From positions 1,116,001-1,180,000 of the forward strand of contig OY723298.1 of assembly GCA_963210315.1 (NCBI GenBank): DNA of 64,000 nucleotides. The letters are read 5' to 3'. This document shows positions 1-9,851 of this stretch, one piece after another; position 1 is the first letter of the stretch, and every line of letters starts with the position of its first letter. The notes under the pieces were generated by a model. It did no database searches. It was not told where the DNA came from and worked only from the letters and a program-made list of their open reading frames with translations. This stretch comes from Rhynchopus euleeides. Lineage: Eukaryota; Euglenozoa; Diplonemea; Diplonemida; Diplonemidae. The position numbers and the translations under genes are program-made.

Positions 1-18
1 ACGCACGCCCCTCCTTTT

Positions 19-26
19 TATAAAAA
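19..26 (+). promoter_or_regulatory. TATA-like box ahead of the retrotransposon ORF
   Basis: TATAAAAA lies 33 bases before the ATG at 59, in otherwise GC-rich DNA. It could be a core promoter for the retroelement or chance. The element's true 5' end may lie left of the window. Confidence 0.25.
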
Positions 27-58
27 CGGGTGTACAGATAGTATGGCGAGCAAGGGGG

Positions 59-3000
59 ATGCCGTCATGGGCGTGGGGGCCGGGAGGCCAAGAGGGACAG
101 GTCGCGGTGCGGGGGAGCGGGGCGGAGCCGGTGCACCTCCTTCCCGGGGACCTCAGGGGCGGTGCGGAAGAGGATAGCGCGATGGATGGGCGGGACTGGG
201 CTGATGTTGATTCGACACTGCGCCTGCTGCACGCCTCCCGCATCCCCAATTCCGCCACGGGGGATTGCGGGTACTGGGCCCTGGGTTTCGAGGCTGAAGT
301 GATCGGGGCGCGTCGAGCTGACCTCGCCAAGTCGGCCAAGTCGCGACCGGAACTGGTGGCATTTTTCGGGGGGGCCAAGGAGGCTTTCCTGGCATATGCC
401 AACGCGATCGGAGAGGACGGGTGGATGGACCACCTCACCCTGCAACTGGCGGCGCGGCTCTGGGACCTGCATATAGTGGTCATTCAACCGGGTGCTCATC
501 GAGTCGTGGCGATCCGCCCCCGTAGTGTGAAGGATAGAGACCTCCTCAAGCGCACCCGGGTGATTGCTTTAGCTGGGGACCACTACGAACAAGTGGACAT
601 CCCAAGGGGCCAACTGCTAGACCTCATCAGGATGGCGCACCCCGCTTTCCTCACCACGGAGTCTGTAGGGGAGCAGGTTATCACCACGCCGGAGGGCATG
701 GACGCAGCTACGGTGGAGGCAAAGTTGGTGCAAAGGGCCACGGACAAGGTGTACTGCCCGCACGACAGCTGTCGCACCTCCCTTATGCAATGTGGCGTGC
801 CTATCCTCCGGGGGTCCATGCTGGGGCACCTGAACAAGCACGCAGCCAGGGGTGAAACGGTGACCCCCAGTGTCCTGCGCGCCATCGGGTATCGGGAGTG
901 TGTTCGCTGCGAGAACGTCATCGCGCTCAAGTACACAGCGTGTTTGGCTTGTCGGCACAGACTCGAGCCGGAACCCGAAGCAGTGCCGGCGGGGGAAGGG
1001 GTGCAGGCAAAAGCCCTCCCAGGGCTCGAAGCAGTGAGAGCGGAGCACATCAAGGTGTGGGAATCCGTGCCGCACCACCTCGTCGCATCATGGACGCGGA
1101 CGTTTGCCGGTCTACTCCGGGAGGTGGCGGCCCACAACACAGTGCAGGCATGGACAGCGCTGCTGCTGGCCCCGTCAGTCCTGCTACGGGGGGCGCGGAT
1201 GGGGGACAGGATGGAGGGGACCATCAGGGACAGGCTGAGGACTTTCGATCGCTGGGCGAAGGGGGACTTCAACCTGCTGTGGGTAGAAGCGTGCGAGAAG
1301 AAGGCGCAGCCGCCAAAAGTGGGGGGGCCCCCGCGCCCTGGCGAAATGGAAAGGCGTGTCGCGAAGTATGCACGGCAGAATCGCATGTCCGCGGCACACA
1401 AGAGCCTCATCCCTGAGGTGGTGGCGGAGAACACAGACAGCACGCGTGCAGCCCTTGAATCGAAACACCCGACCGGAGTTCCACCGCATGCGCGCGAACC
1501 AGCCCCTGCCACGTGCCGGCCTTTCACCCCGGCCGAAGTGATGAGTGCACTCAAGACCTTCCCTAATGGGTCGGCCGGGGGTCAAGTGGGGCTACGCCCG
1601 GATCACGTCCGCCAGGCAGTTGAGTGTAAAGACGCGGCAGGGGCGAAGCCGTTGGCGTGGCTCACACAGGTGGTGAACCTGATGGCGTCAGGCAGGGCTC
1701 CGCAGGAGATCATGCCGATCCTGGCAGGCGCCAAGCTCACCGCTTTGAAGAAGAGCGACGGTGATGTGCGACCGATAGCGTGCGGTGAGACTCTGAGGAG
1801 GCTAACCGCCAAGCTGCTCTCCACTCGCCATAAAGACGCAGCACGGCGCATCCTGATGAAAGGGAAGCAGGTGGGCGTCGCAGTTCAACGGGGACTCGAG
1901 GCGGGTGTAGCGGTGGTGGCACAGTGGGCGGAGCGCGCCAAGGCGACAGCCGCAGGTGGTGGGCCCCGGGATGCTGTCGTTCTTAAAATCGATTTCAAGA
2001 ACGCGTTCAACTCTGTCCACCGGGAGGCGTTCCTAGAGGTGGTTGAACGAGACATCCCGGGCCTCCTCCCTTTCGCACAGTGGTGCTACGGGTCCCCCTC
2101 CACACTATCGTACAGTGGGCACGTCTTCCAGTCCACGTGTGGAGTTCAGCAGGGGGACCCCCTCGGACCACTTCTTTTCTCCCTAGCCATTAAAGAGCTA
2201 GCTGAGATGCTGGTCGGGCACTTCGCAGGGTGTGGAGGTAGTGTCTTCTACCTGGACGACGGCGTGCTGATGGGGCCAGCGGGAGTCGTGAAGGAGGCGC
2301 TGGATTTCGTGGTGAAGTGGAGCAAGGAGAAGGGGTTGGAGGTCAAGCTGGACAAGTGTGAGCTTATCGACCTCAACCGCCTCTCGAAGACCGAGCTTGA
2401 AGCGCAAGGGTTCCTTCTTCGCCTCCCTGATGAGACTGACAAGCCGGGAGTGGTGTACCGTGAGGGGGGCGATTTCACCCTCCTGGGCACGCCCATAGGG
2501 TCGCGAGAGTTCTGCGAGCGCTACATGGACGAGAAGCTGGCTGAATTCGCGCCTTACCTTGAGGCGTTGGCGACGCTCGAAGACAGGCAAGTGGCCCTTG
2601 CTCTCCTCCGGCATTGCGAGGGTTTCGCGCGCCTGGTGTTCTACATGCGTGCACTGGGACATAGGGGTGCGACGGAATACCTGGCGAAGAGCGATGCGGC
2701 GGTCGAGAAGTGCCTGACTCGTATCCTCTGCCTGGCGGACGACACTCTCCCGGACGACGCCATGCGACAGGCGACGCTGCCGGTCCGGGTGGGTGGGCTC
2801 GGTATACGCCGTTCTACGGAGCACTGGCACGCCGCAGCGATGGCTTCCATGCAGAACGGGTATCTGTTATGTCGGGAGTTGGACAAGGAGTTCACCTGGG
2901 ATACGGCGGCGTGGCACACCCTGAGCTCGGCCTACAACAACGACGTGAGCGAGGGGGATGCTGTGGATTCGGAGTCCCGCCCCACGGAGATGGTGAAACA

Positions 3001-5977
3001 GAAGGACCTCTCCCTGGCCATCATCGACGTTCACCACCGAGACTTGCACGAGCGGGCAGACGCCAGTGACAGAGCCAGGTACCGGTCCCTGTCACTCCCT
3101 CATGCAGGGGCCACGTATGCGGGCAAGCTGACGGAAGAGACGCGTGTCGGGGGAGAGGAAATGGTTGTGGTGACGCGGCACAGGCTGGGCATCTCCCTCT
3201 TCGAGCCAGACGCCAAGTGCGGCAGGTGTGGGCAAGAGATGGACACGCACGGCACCCACGCGCTGAACTGTAGGGTGGGGGGTGGGCCCACTCGGCGTCA
3301 CGATGTCGTGCGGGACAGCCTGTACAGGCTCGCGGTGGAAGCGGGTACGAGCCCCGAGATGGAGACGCTCCACATCCTTCCGGACTCCCAGGAGCGCCCC
3401 GGGGACATTGTCACTCGCCGGGTGTGGCCGCGGGTCATCGACGTGACGATCCGCAATCCCCTCGCGGCTTCCGTGGTCCAAGCTGCTGCGAGGTTTACTG
3501 GAGCGGCGGCGGCAGCGGGGGAGGCAGAGAAGAACAGGAGGTATCGTGATCCCTGCAGGAGATCTGGCCAGATTTTCGCGGCCTTTGCGATGGAGGCTTT
3601 CGGGGGTCTGGGGCCGTCGGCGCACCAGGTTTTCGGCAAGCTGGGCCGCCTAGCAGCAGAACGGACGGGGCGAAGCAGGGTTCTGGTCACCCAGAGCCAC
3701 GCCACCAGAGTGAGTAGCGCGTACAGCCACATCCTGGGTCGAACACTCCTTGAATGCGGCCCCATATCACCAGCAGCAGTGAGCCGGACGGCGTTGGCTA
3801 CAGAGGCCGCGGCCCCCCTGAACCCGGACCACTTCATGCGGTTCTCGGTTGACTCGCGTGGGGAGGGGGAGGTGTTCATTGACCCTGATGAGGAGCGCCC
3901 TGTGCCCCAGGCGGACCCGGTCCCTCGGGCAGAGGCAGCACCGACATCTCCGTCCCCCTCTGTCGTCATCGAAAAGTGGAGAGACAAGCGAGGAGGGGCG
4001 CGAGTGGCTATTGAGGACCTGGCAGAGGGGCTTGGTAATGCTCTTACGATGCCAGAACAGGTCGCCGCCCTGGGTGGGTCAGTGGCGGAGGGGGCCCCAG
4101 CAACGTGGGTGGTGGCGGTGACGGCCGCGGCGTGTGACCTGGGGTTTGACATCGACGCTGACAAGCTTCTGCGCCTGGCGGTGGTGTGCGTCCGTCGAGC
4201 GCCCACACTCCGTCTGCTCCTCTCAGACCCCGACGAGTGGGCGGGGCGTATGCTGGCTTCCGGGGGTGGCGAAGACGTGGACCAGGTGGCCCTCCGTGGG
4301 GTGGCGGTGGCCCTCGACGTCCACGCTGTGGTTTTTAGAGACAACCTCCCCCCTCTTCTCGTGGCCCCAGGTGAACCATGCCAAGCGCTTTTTGTGGGCG
4401 GCGTGGACGGGGGGTTCAAGCCGGTCACGGTGCCGGACCAGGTGGTGGAACAGGTCACATACACGAAGTGTGTGGAGGTCGAGGTGCCGCAGGGCCCGGT
4501 TATCCCGGGGCGCGTGGATGTGTCGGGGTCACCGGGTTGCTGTCAGTTCTGTGCGTCGCTCTTCACCACGGCCGTGCACCATGGGGAGTGTGGTCACTGC
4601 TCGAGGATGGTGTGCCCGACCTGCTGTGGGCTGGGCGAAGACGACACCAGGTGCGTCTGCACGCCACTACCTCTGCCACGCGAGGACCAAGGGGTGGCCC
4701 CTCATCCGCCGGGGCAAGCGGAGCCCCCTCCTCCGCCCCCGGCGAGCACCGCACTGACAAAGGCTTTGCTGGAGGGCCGGGCCCCAGGGGGAGGGGACGG
4801 TCTGTCCAGGCTGCAACGGTCTTTGGGGATGCAGGAGTGCACGGGGTTCCGTTTCACACCAGGCGACTGCTTCTTCGATGCGGCGGCTTTCATTATGGGA
4901 GGCTCGGCGGCGGGCATGCGGAGGCTAGCCGTCCAGGCGGTGCTACGTGACCCAGGCCTTTGTGCTCGGGCCGAGCCGAACAGCGAGTCCTGGGCTGCGG
5001 CCATGCGAGTCGAGGGTAGCCGGGACGAGGCTTCTTGGGCGGACCAGGTAGCAGTACATGGACTTGCGCTGGGGTCGGGGTGGGCTGTGGTGGTCCTATC
5101 TGATCAAGCGCCCCCCACGGTCCACCGCCCCCGGGTGAAGCCTTTCGTCGGAGTGCTTGGAGTCAAGCATCAGGGAAAGCACTACACCCCCCTTTTGGTG
5201 CCCCCACCTCTGGCGGAGGCAGTGTCTGCCCTCGCCCCCTCGCCGGTGTTGGGGCGGACTGGCTGTCCAGGGGGGGAGCAGGGCCTCCCCATGTGCCAGG
5301 TGCCGTCCCAGCCGTCGCGCCGCCGCTTTTACTGTGCCCGCTGTGCAGAGGCGGTGGATACCGCAGTCGAACACTGGCGTTGTTTCGGTTGCGATTGCAG
5401 GGCGTGTGGGGAATGCGTGGAGCAGGGGGAGACCTGTATGGATCTGGGGCCTCGGGACGCGGAGGAGCCGCCTGCGAGGGTCCCGCAGCCGCAGGACCAG
5501 GGTGATCCCCCTCGACGAGAAGGTGATCCCCCTCCTGCACCCACCGGCGCCCCGGCCACCGGCCGCTCCGACCCGACCGCCACCGAGGAAGGCTCCAACC
5601 CTGCGCAAGCACCAGCCACCTCGATGTCGTCGCAGCCGAAGCGGAAGCGGGAGTCGGCATCGCCGCAGCGTGGTCAGGAGATGGATGAGGACGACGGGGC
5701 CACGACGGTGGGGGAGTGGGAGGAGCAGTTCTGCCCCGACGTGCACCGACCGCAGGAGGAGCAGGAGGCGGCGCTCCGGGCCATTCAGGCTTGGTGGGCC
5801 GAGTTGGGGGATGACAAGGCCTCACAGGCGGAGGCGTACAACGTGGTCTGTTGTCGTCTGAGGGCGCGGGCAGGCAAGCGGGCGCGGGCGAGCCGGCCAG
5901 GGGCGCGGGGGTCTTCGCAGCGGAGTTCCCAGGGGTCCCAGAGCCAGGGGAGTAGGGCCGCCAGGGGAGCGAGATAG
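59..5977 (+). CDS. Non-LTR retrotransposon polyprotein: OTU-like protease, zinc fingers, reverse transcriptase, restriction-like endonuclease, further OTU-like modules
   Basis: An uninterrupted 1,972-residue ORF. Order seen: OTU-like cysteine protease at about 58-180 (GDCGYW with D69-C70; HY at 175-176); C2H2 finger C233/C238/H257/H261; zinc ribbon C281/C284/C295/C298; reverse transcriptase with motif A D645, motif B GVQQGDP from about 695 and catalytic FYLDD D733-D734; a Cys/His knuckle near 1054-1071; then a restriction-like endonuclease with RPGDI (D1116), IDVTI (D1128) and K1158, in the place such a domain occupies in R2-type elements. The C-terminal third holds a degenerate OTU-like segment (about 1325-1465), two Cys-rich clusters (about 1495-1540 and 1758-1795) and a second OTU-like domain with GDCFFD (D1603-C1604) and HY (H1708). 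The tail is Pro/Arg-rich. All catalytic residues I checked are present, so it may be active. M42 (position 182) is an alternative start. Confidence 0.85.
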   Translation: MPSWAWGPGGQEGQVAVRGSGAEPVHLLPGDLRGGAEEDSAMDGRDWADVDSTLRLLHASRIPNSATGDCGYWALGFEAEVIGARRADLAKSAKSRPELVAFFGGAKEAFLAYANAIGEDGWMDHLTLQLAARLWDLHIVVIQPGAHRVVAIRPRSVKDRDLLKRTRVIALAGDHYEQVDIPRGQLLDLIRMAHPAFLTTESVGEQVITTPEGMDAATVEAKLVQRATDKVYCPHDSCRTSLMQCGVPILRGSMLGHLNKHAARGETVTPSVLRAIGYRECVRCENVIALKYTACLACRHRLEPEPEAVPAGEGVQAKALPGLEAVRAEHIKVWESVPHHLVASWTRTFAGLLREVAAHNTVQAWTALLLAPSVLLRGARMGDRMEGTIRDRLRTFDRWAKGDFNLLWVEACEKKAQPPKVGGPPRPGEMERRVAKYARQNRMSAAHKSLIPEVVAENTDSTRAALESKHPTGVPPHAREPAPATCRPFTPAEVMSALKTFPNGSAGGQVGLRPDHVRQAVECKDAAGAKPLAWLTQVVNLMASGRAPQEIMPILAGAKLTALKKSDGDVRPIACGETLRRLTAKLLSTRHKDAARRILMKGKQVGVAVQRGLEAGVAVVAQWAERAKATAAGGGPRDAVVLKIDFKNAFNSVHREAFLEVVERDIPGLLPFAQWCYGSPSTLSYSGHVFQSTCGVQQGDPLGPLLFSLAIKELAEMLVGHFAGCGGSVFYLDDGVLMGPAGVVKEALDFVVKWSKEKGLEVKLDKCELIDLNRLSKTELEAQGFLLRLPDETDKPGVVYREGGDFTLLGTPIGSREFCERYMDEKLAEFAPYLEALATLEDRQVALALLRHCEGFARLVFYMRALGHRGATEYLAKSDAAVEKCLTRILCLADDTLPDDAMRQATLPVRVGGLGIRRSTEHWHAAAMASMQNGYLLCRELDKEFTWDTAAWHTLSSAYNNDVSEGDAVDSESRPTEMVKQKDLSLAIIDVHHRDLHERADASDRARYRSLSLPHAGATYAGKLTEETRVGGEEMVVVTRHRLGISLFEPDAKCGRCGQEMDTHGTHALNCRVGGGPTRRHDVVRDSLYRLAVEAGTSPEMETLHILPDSQERPGDIVTRRVWPRVIDVTIRNPLAASVVQAAARFTGAAAAAGEAEKNRRYRDPCRRSGQIFAAFAMEAFGGLGPSAHQVFGKLGRLAAERTGRSRVLVTQSHATRVSSAYSHILGRTLLECGPISPAAVSRTALATEAAAPLNPDHFMRFSVDSRGEGEVFIDPDEERPVPQADPVPRAEAAPTSPSPSVVIEKWRDKRGGARVAIEDLAEGLGNALTMPEQVAALGGSVAEGAPATWVVAVTAAACDLGFDIDADKLLRLAVVCVRRAPTLRLLLSDPDEWAGRMLASGGGEDVDQVALRGVAVALDVHAVVFRDNLPPLLVAPGEPCQALFVGGVDGGFKPVTVPDQVVEQVTYTKCVEVEVPQGPVIPGRVDVSGSPGCCQFCASLFTTAVHHGECGHCSRMVCPTCCGLGEDDTRCVCTPLPLPREDQGVAPHPPGQAEPPPPPPASTALTKALLEGRAPGGGDGLSRLQRSLGMQECTGFRFTPGDCFFDAAAFIMGGSAAGMRRLAVQAVLRDPGLCARAEPNSESWAAAMRVEGSRDEASWADQVAVHGLALGSGWAVVVLSDQAPPTVHRPRVKPFVGVLGVKHQGKHYTPLLVPPPLAEAVSALAPSPVLGRTGCPGGEQGLPMCQVPSQPSRRRFYCARCAEAVDTAVEHWRCFGCDCRACGECVEQGETCMDLGPRDAEEPPARVPQPQDQGDPPRREGDPPPAPTGAPATGRSDPTATEEGSNPAQAPATSMSSQPKRKRESASPQRGQEMDEDDGATTVGEWEEQFCPDVHRPQEEQEAALRAIQAWWAELGDDKASQAEAYNVVCCRLRARAGKRARASRPGARGSSQRSSQGSQSQGSRAARGAR

Positions 5978-6440
5978 CCGTAGGTCGGCTCCCCCCCCCC
6001 CCCCCTACCCCCCTCTTTCCTTTCGCCCCTCCCCCCCCCCCCTCCCGTTCCCCACCCCCGTGCCCCCTTCCCCTTTCTTCCGGTGAATGCGCCAGCGGAG
6101 TCGGTCCACGCCCTCGCTGTCAGTCGCTTTCGCCTCTCCCCCCCTGCCCCCCCCCCCCCCCTTTACCTCGCCCCCTTTTCCCCTCACCAGCGGGCTGCCC
6201 CTTGTGAATGGTAGATTTGCCTACAGCCCCTTGTTCATGCCGCCAGCACGGAGCCCCACGCAGCTCAACCCCGGCCAGTGCGCGGTTTGTTTGCCCTAGA
6301 GCTTTGTTGTTTGTGTAGTTCATGTTACAGTGCTAAGAGCCCGTAGAAGCAAAAGTAGAACCTGCTGCGCTAGCCCCACCAAGCAGCCACAGTACGACAG
6401 GACGCGCGCAGGCACCGGGCCCCCTCTCCTAAAAAAAAAA
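5978..6440 (+). other. C/T-rich 3' flank of the retrotransposon
   Basis: Runs of C and CT follow the stop codon up to about 6180, then mixed sequence ending in an A10 run at 6431-6440. This is probably the retroelement 3' untranslated region. The A run could be its 3' tail or belong to the next repeat. No gene seen. Confidence 0.4.
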
Positions 6441-6586
6441 GGTGTATGGTGACCATCCCGGAAATCCGAAAAAAACCTGATTTTTCCTGATTTTCGGATT
6501 TTTCTCGAAATTCGCCCTTGTGTCAACCAGTGGCAAATTTTTCGGAAAATCGGGAAAAAACAGGAAAATCCGGAAAATCATACACC
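6441..6586. repeat. Short fold-back element with GGTGTATG ends
   Basis: The segment starts GGTGTATG and ends CATACACC. Inside are imperfect inverted repeats of A/T runs with CGGA/TCCG. It looks like a small fold-back or MITE of 146 bp directly after an A10 run. The arms are imperfect and no clear target duplication was found. Confidence 0.4.
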
Positions 6587-8132
6587 CTCCCTACTCTTAA
6601 CTTTATTTATTTTTGAACAATGCGACAAATCTATGATTTCACGGCAAATCAAGCAAACGATAGTTACTCTCAGAGTCTGTACGAAGGTGACAACCTTCAA
6701 AGCATACGGGATGCTTTACTGTTCCTCTTCTTTGCTATTGGGAGCCTTTGTTCTCTGTGCCAAGCTGTGTCAGCGGTCCACCTATGCGGTTGGGCCATTC
6801 ACTTCTCTGCACTTTGAGCAGGCTCCCATTGCCATCGTCTACACTCCCCCGCTCCGACTGGTGCTGAAACCGTTTTCGCATGAAACCCGTGCACAGCTAC
6901 ACAAGACCCTTTCCCTTTCTGTTGTTGATTTCCCCCCAAAGATGCCAGACCTCTCTGTGTCTTCCTTGGAGGTTTTTTCTACCGCCACCGCTTCATGACA
7001 TGGGTGTGATCACGTATATTATATGAGTATAATATAGAACACACGGGAAGGCAAAGCGTCGTCAACGACATCATCATCAGTGGTTGCCGACTTCCGCTCT
7101 CTCAGCTCAAAAGTATTCAAAAGCCATCTTGTCACGTAATGGTGTGAGGCCATGGCTCAGACCTCGTCCTGCCACGATTCACGGTTGCCTACGAGAAAGC
7201 AGGCCAGGTCGTGGAAAGAGTGTTCCCGGAGGGGGGAGGGCGCCGCCCTCCCGCCCCCCATCGGTCTTGTTACAGTGTGTTGGTCGGTTTGCGCGATTTT
7301 CCATAGGAAATCACCCATTCTTCACCCCCCCCCCTCCACAACGTGTCAATCAAACAGGAAAAAATATTTCTTTTTTGTCTCACCGCGGATGATGCTGGAG
7401 CCATTCTCAGCTTTTTTGCGGTGAAGACTGACCCGCCCAAATACGTTTGCCAATCCACAAACTGGTGACGTGTTAATTCACCACTAGTTACAAGCGACGA
7501 CGCGTGGCGAAGTCGTGAAGTAACAAAGGAAATCGCTCAACTGAAGCTTTTGGATTAGCACCTTGATGCCAAATCGCAGGGTCTCAATACAGCCTTGAGA
7601 CGGCAAGTGTCCGCTCAACGATTTTTTACATTTGCTGGCCAAGGTGTTTCGACCCTCAAGCGAAAAGCGTACGATTTCATTCCTTCTGAGGGCTTCGCTG
7701 TGGGGTACCGACGAAGTCATTTTGGTGTAGTTCCTCTTTTTCGAGATGAACACCACCGAACCTTGTCGGAACCTGTCGGGTGGCGTCGACCCCCTCGTCC
7801 TTGAAAGCTGCATGAGAGTCACCCACTCAGCCCCCTGGCCGTGTGCTTACCAGCAACGCCAGAGAATCTGAGCCCCACCGGTGACCGCGCACATTCTTCT
7901 TCCTCCCTCCCCAGCCATGTTGTTCCGGCCACCCCCTTGGCACTGAGTGGTGAATGACACTTTTTGGAAAGGAGCAGCACCCCCACCAACCCATCCCTTT
8001 TGTTTCTCCTGCACGACGGCTTCAGCCTGAGAGTGCTCAAACCCGCGACCACACCCCACATTGCTACACCCCGGCTATGCCTGTCACGTCTCCACCCACA
8101 CCCAAATCCCTCCCCCGCCCCCCCCCCCCCCC
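6587..8132. other. Intergenic, no supported gene
   Basis: Short overlapping frames occur on both strands, but none shows a recognisable domain, a good start context or matching codon bias. C-tracts occur near 7326-7340 and 8113-8132; the latter is the insertion site of the next element. Confidence 0.5.
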
Positions 8133-8414
8133 TAGGGGGGGTCATAAGCCCGTACAAAACCAAAATTTTCGACATACCATCAGAGCCGCCCTAATACCTG
8201 ATCTGACCCGAAAATCCGACCCATACCCCCCCGGAAACTGTCTGGGGCCCACTTGTGACACCTGATACGCACTTTTGTGATGATTTTTTGGGGTCCTAAA
8301 AAATGTACCTCAGTTTCGTACCTTGCCTTTGTACCTGAACCACTCCCGACCGCATTATTTCGTTCTTTGCAAGGGAAGGGTGTCACTACGCTCACTCAGC
8401 ACGCCGAGCAACAC

Positions 8415-9128
8415 ATGCCGCGTGCCCAGGGCCTCGCAGAGGTGTCAGATGCTGCTGCAGAGGAGTACCTTGCTCGAAAGACGCTCGCCAAACGGGAGAT
8501 GTGCGGGGTCTCGGCAGAGAGCGTTGTGGCAGACCTGCGTAAAAAGAAAACGGCACACGACATCGGTGAGGCGACATTATTTCGGGCGCTCCGTCGGGCT
8601 GGGTACGTAGGAGAGCGAGTGGGACGTGGTGACGACAGATGTATGCAGTGGTGCATCAACTGCACGCACGTGCGGGAAAAGCGGCGTTCCTTGCTAGCCA
8701 AGAAAGATGTCACCTGCACTCCTACTCCTCCCACTCGTCCTGCTCCTACCCCCACACCAACTGATACGGGCAGTGAGAGTGATGGCAGCTCCAGAGCAGC
8801 AGATGATCTAGGAAGCAATGAGCGGGTCAGCCGGGCAGACTACCTCAGTCTGTACCGGAAGTACGAAGCGTTGCGGGCCCGCCACCACCGCCTCCAGGAG
8901 AGGACCCGAGGGTTGAGAGTAGGGTTGTACAACGCCAGGGGAGGGTATTCCCCTGGCGTTGAGACATCCCTGGCGACCTTGCGGTCGCACTGTGTGGGGG
9001 CTGAGTCGGCAGGCAGATGCCGATCCAATGACCTTGTTGAGTCCCCACATGGTACACTCTCATACGTGTTGTCGAGACTGCGTGGTGTGCATATCCTGCG
9101 GGGCGCAAATTACACAGCACAATCATAA
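8415..9128 (+). CDS. Transposon-internal protein with helix-turn-helix-like N-terminus
   Basis: A 237-residue ORF from the ATG at 8415. Upstream in-frame codons are inverted-repeat sequence, so this start was chosen. Residues ~20-70 contain predicted helices ending in ATLFRALRRAGYVGER, reminiscent of the DNA-binding helix-turn-helix of Tc1/mariner transposases. A Pro/Thr linker and a possible coiled coil (LYRKYEALRARHHRLQERT) follow. No catalytic DDE motif is present. It may be a remnant of a transposase gene or the first exon of a spliced one continuing at 9176. The last third reads less like protein and includes a perfect DNA hairpin (8931-8960), so the true end may lie earlier. Confidence 0.4.
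   Translation: MPRAQGLAEVSDAAAEEYLARKTLAKREMCGVSAESVVADLRKKKTAHDIGEATLFRALRRAGYVGERVGRGDDRCMQWCINCTHVREKRRSLLAKKDVTCTPTPPTRPAPTPTPTDTGSESDGSSRAADDLGSNERVSRADYLSLYRKYEALRARHHRLQERTRGLRVGLYNARGGYSPGVETSLATLRSHCVGAESAGRCRSNDLVESPHGTLSYVLSRLRGVHILRGANYTAQS
8931..8960. repeat. Perfect 11-bp hairpin with 8-nt loop
   Basis: AACGCCAGGGG at 8931-8941 pairs perfectly with CCCCTGGCGTT at 8950-8960 around the loop AGGGTATT. It lies inside the transposon and inside the open frame. Confidence 0.7.
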
Positions 9129-9175
9129 CCACTTCGGCTCTCAGGGCGTACAATATCCCAATCGTGCCTTCACAG

Positions 9176-9433
9176 GCTAAGATCGACGAAGCAAAAGCAT
9201 CTACAACGCTGCCTACTAATGCCGATGCAGCCTCCCAGGCGTACGAAGTACTCACAATGACCCATATGCGATCGAAGTACTACACCCAGAAGGTGGCTGA
9301 ACTCATTCTGCTGACGCAACAACACAACATTCCCACTAATCAGGTCAAGAAAGACCTTGCCGAGGCACTGGGGAAGGCAACATGCGTGCCACCTGAGCCA
9401 GAACCACCGCAGAAAAGGCAAAGAACGAAATAA
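9176..9433 (+). CDS. Possible last exon of the transposon-internal gene
   Basis: An open frame follows a good acceptor (CTTCACAG at 9168-9175) and encodes about 85 residues. It is rich in Ala, Lys and Gln and ends in a basic PPQKRQRTK stretch that resembles a nuclear signal. There is no ATG at its start, which favours an exon over a separate gene. I could not fix the matching donor. The stop lies inside the right inverted repeat. Confidence 0.3.
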   Translation, partial: AKIDEAKASTTLPTNADAASQAYEVLTMTHMRSKYYTQKVAELILLTQQHNIPTNQVKKDLAEALGKATCVPPEPEPPQKRQRTK

Positions 9434-9851
9434 TGCGGTCGGGAGTGGTTCAGGTACAAAGGCAAGGTACGAAACTGAGGTACATTTTTTAGGACCCCAA
9501 AAAATCATCACAAAAGTGCGTATCAGGTGTCACAAGTGGGCCCCAGACAGTTTCCGGGGGGGTATGGGTCGGATTTTCGGGTCAGATCAGGTATTAGGGC
9601 GGTTCTGATGGTATGTTGAAAATTTTGGTTTTCGTACGTTTTTAGGGGGGCTTATGACCCCCCCTACCCCCCCCCCCCCTGCCCTGATACAGGCAACCCA
9701 CAGTGCCTCAGGGATCCACAGCAAGGCCAAACCTCAGGGACACATCGCCCAACCCTCACCGGGGAGGGTGCATGGAAAGCACCCGGAGCCTGGGGGAAGC
9801 TGTATGAAGTAGCCCCAGCCAGGTGGACCTCTCACCTCTCTGCGCGCCACG

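Larger units (their letters stand above)
8133..9666 (+). mobile_element. TA-flanked DNA transposon with ~240-bp terminal inverted repeats
   Basis: Left arm 8133-8370 and right arm 9418-9666 are near-identical inverted copies, differing mainly close to the tips. Both tips read TA then GGGGGGGTCATAAGC inward, giving a TA target duplication (8133-8134 and 9665-9666). Both flanks are poly-C tracts, so insertion was at a TA inside a C-run. A TA duplication with G-rich tips fits the Tc1/mariner-pogo group. No DDE catalytic domain was found inside, so it looks non-autonomous or decayed. Confidence 0.85.
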
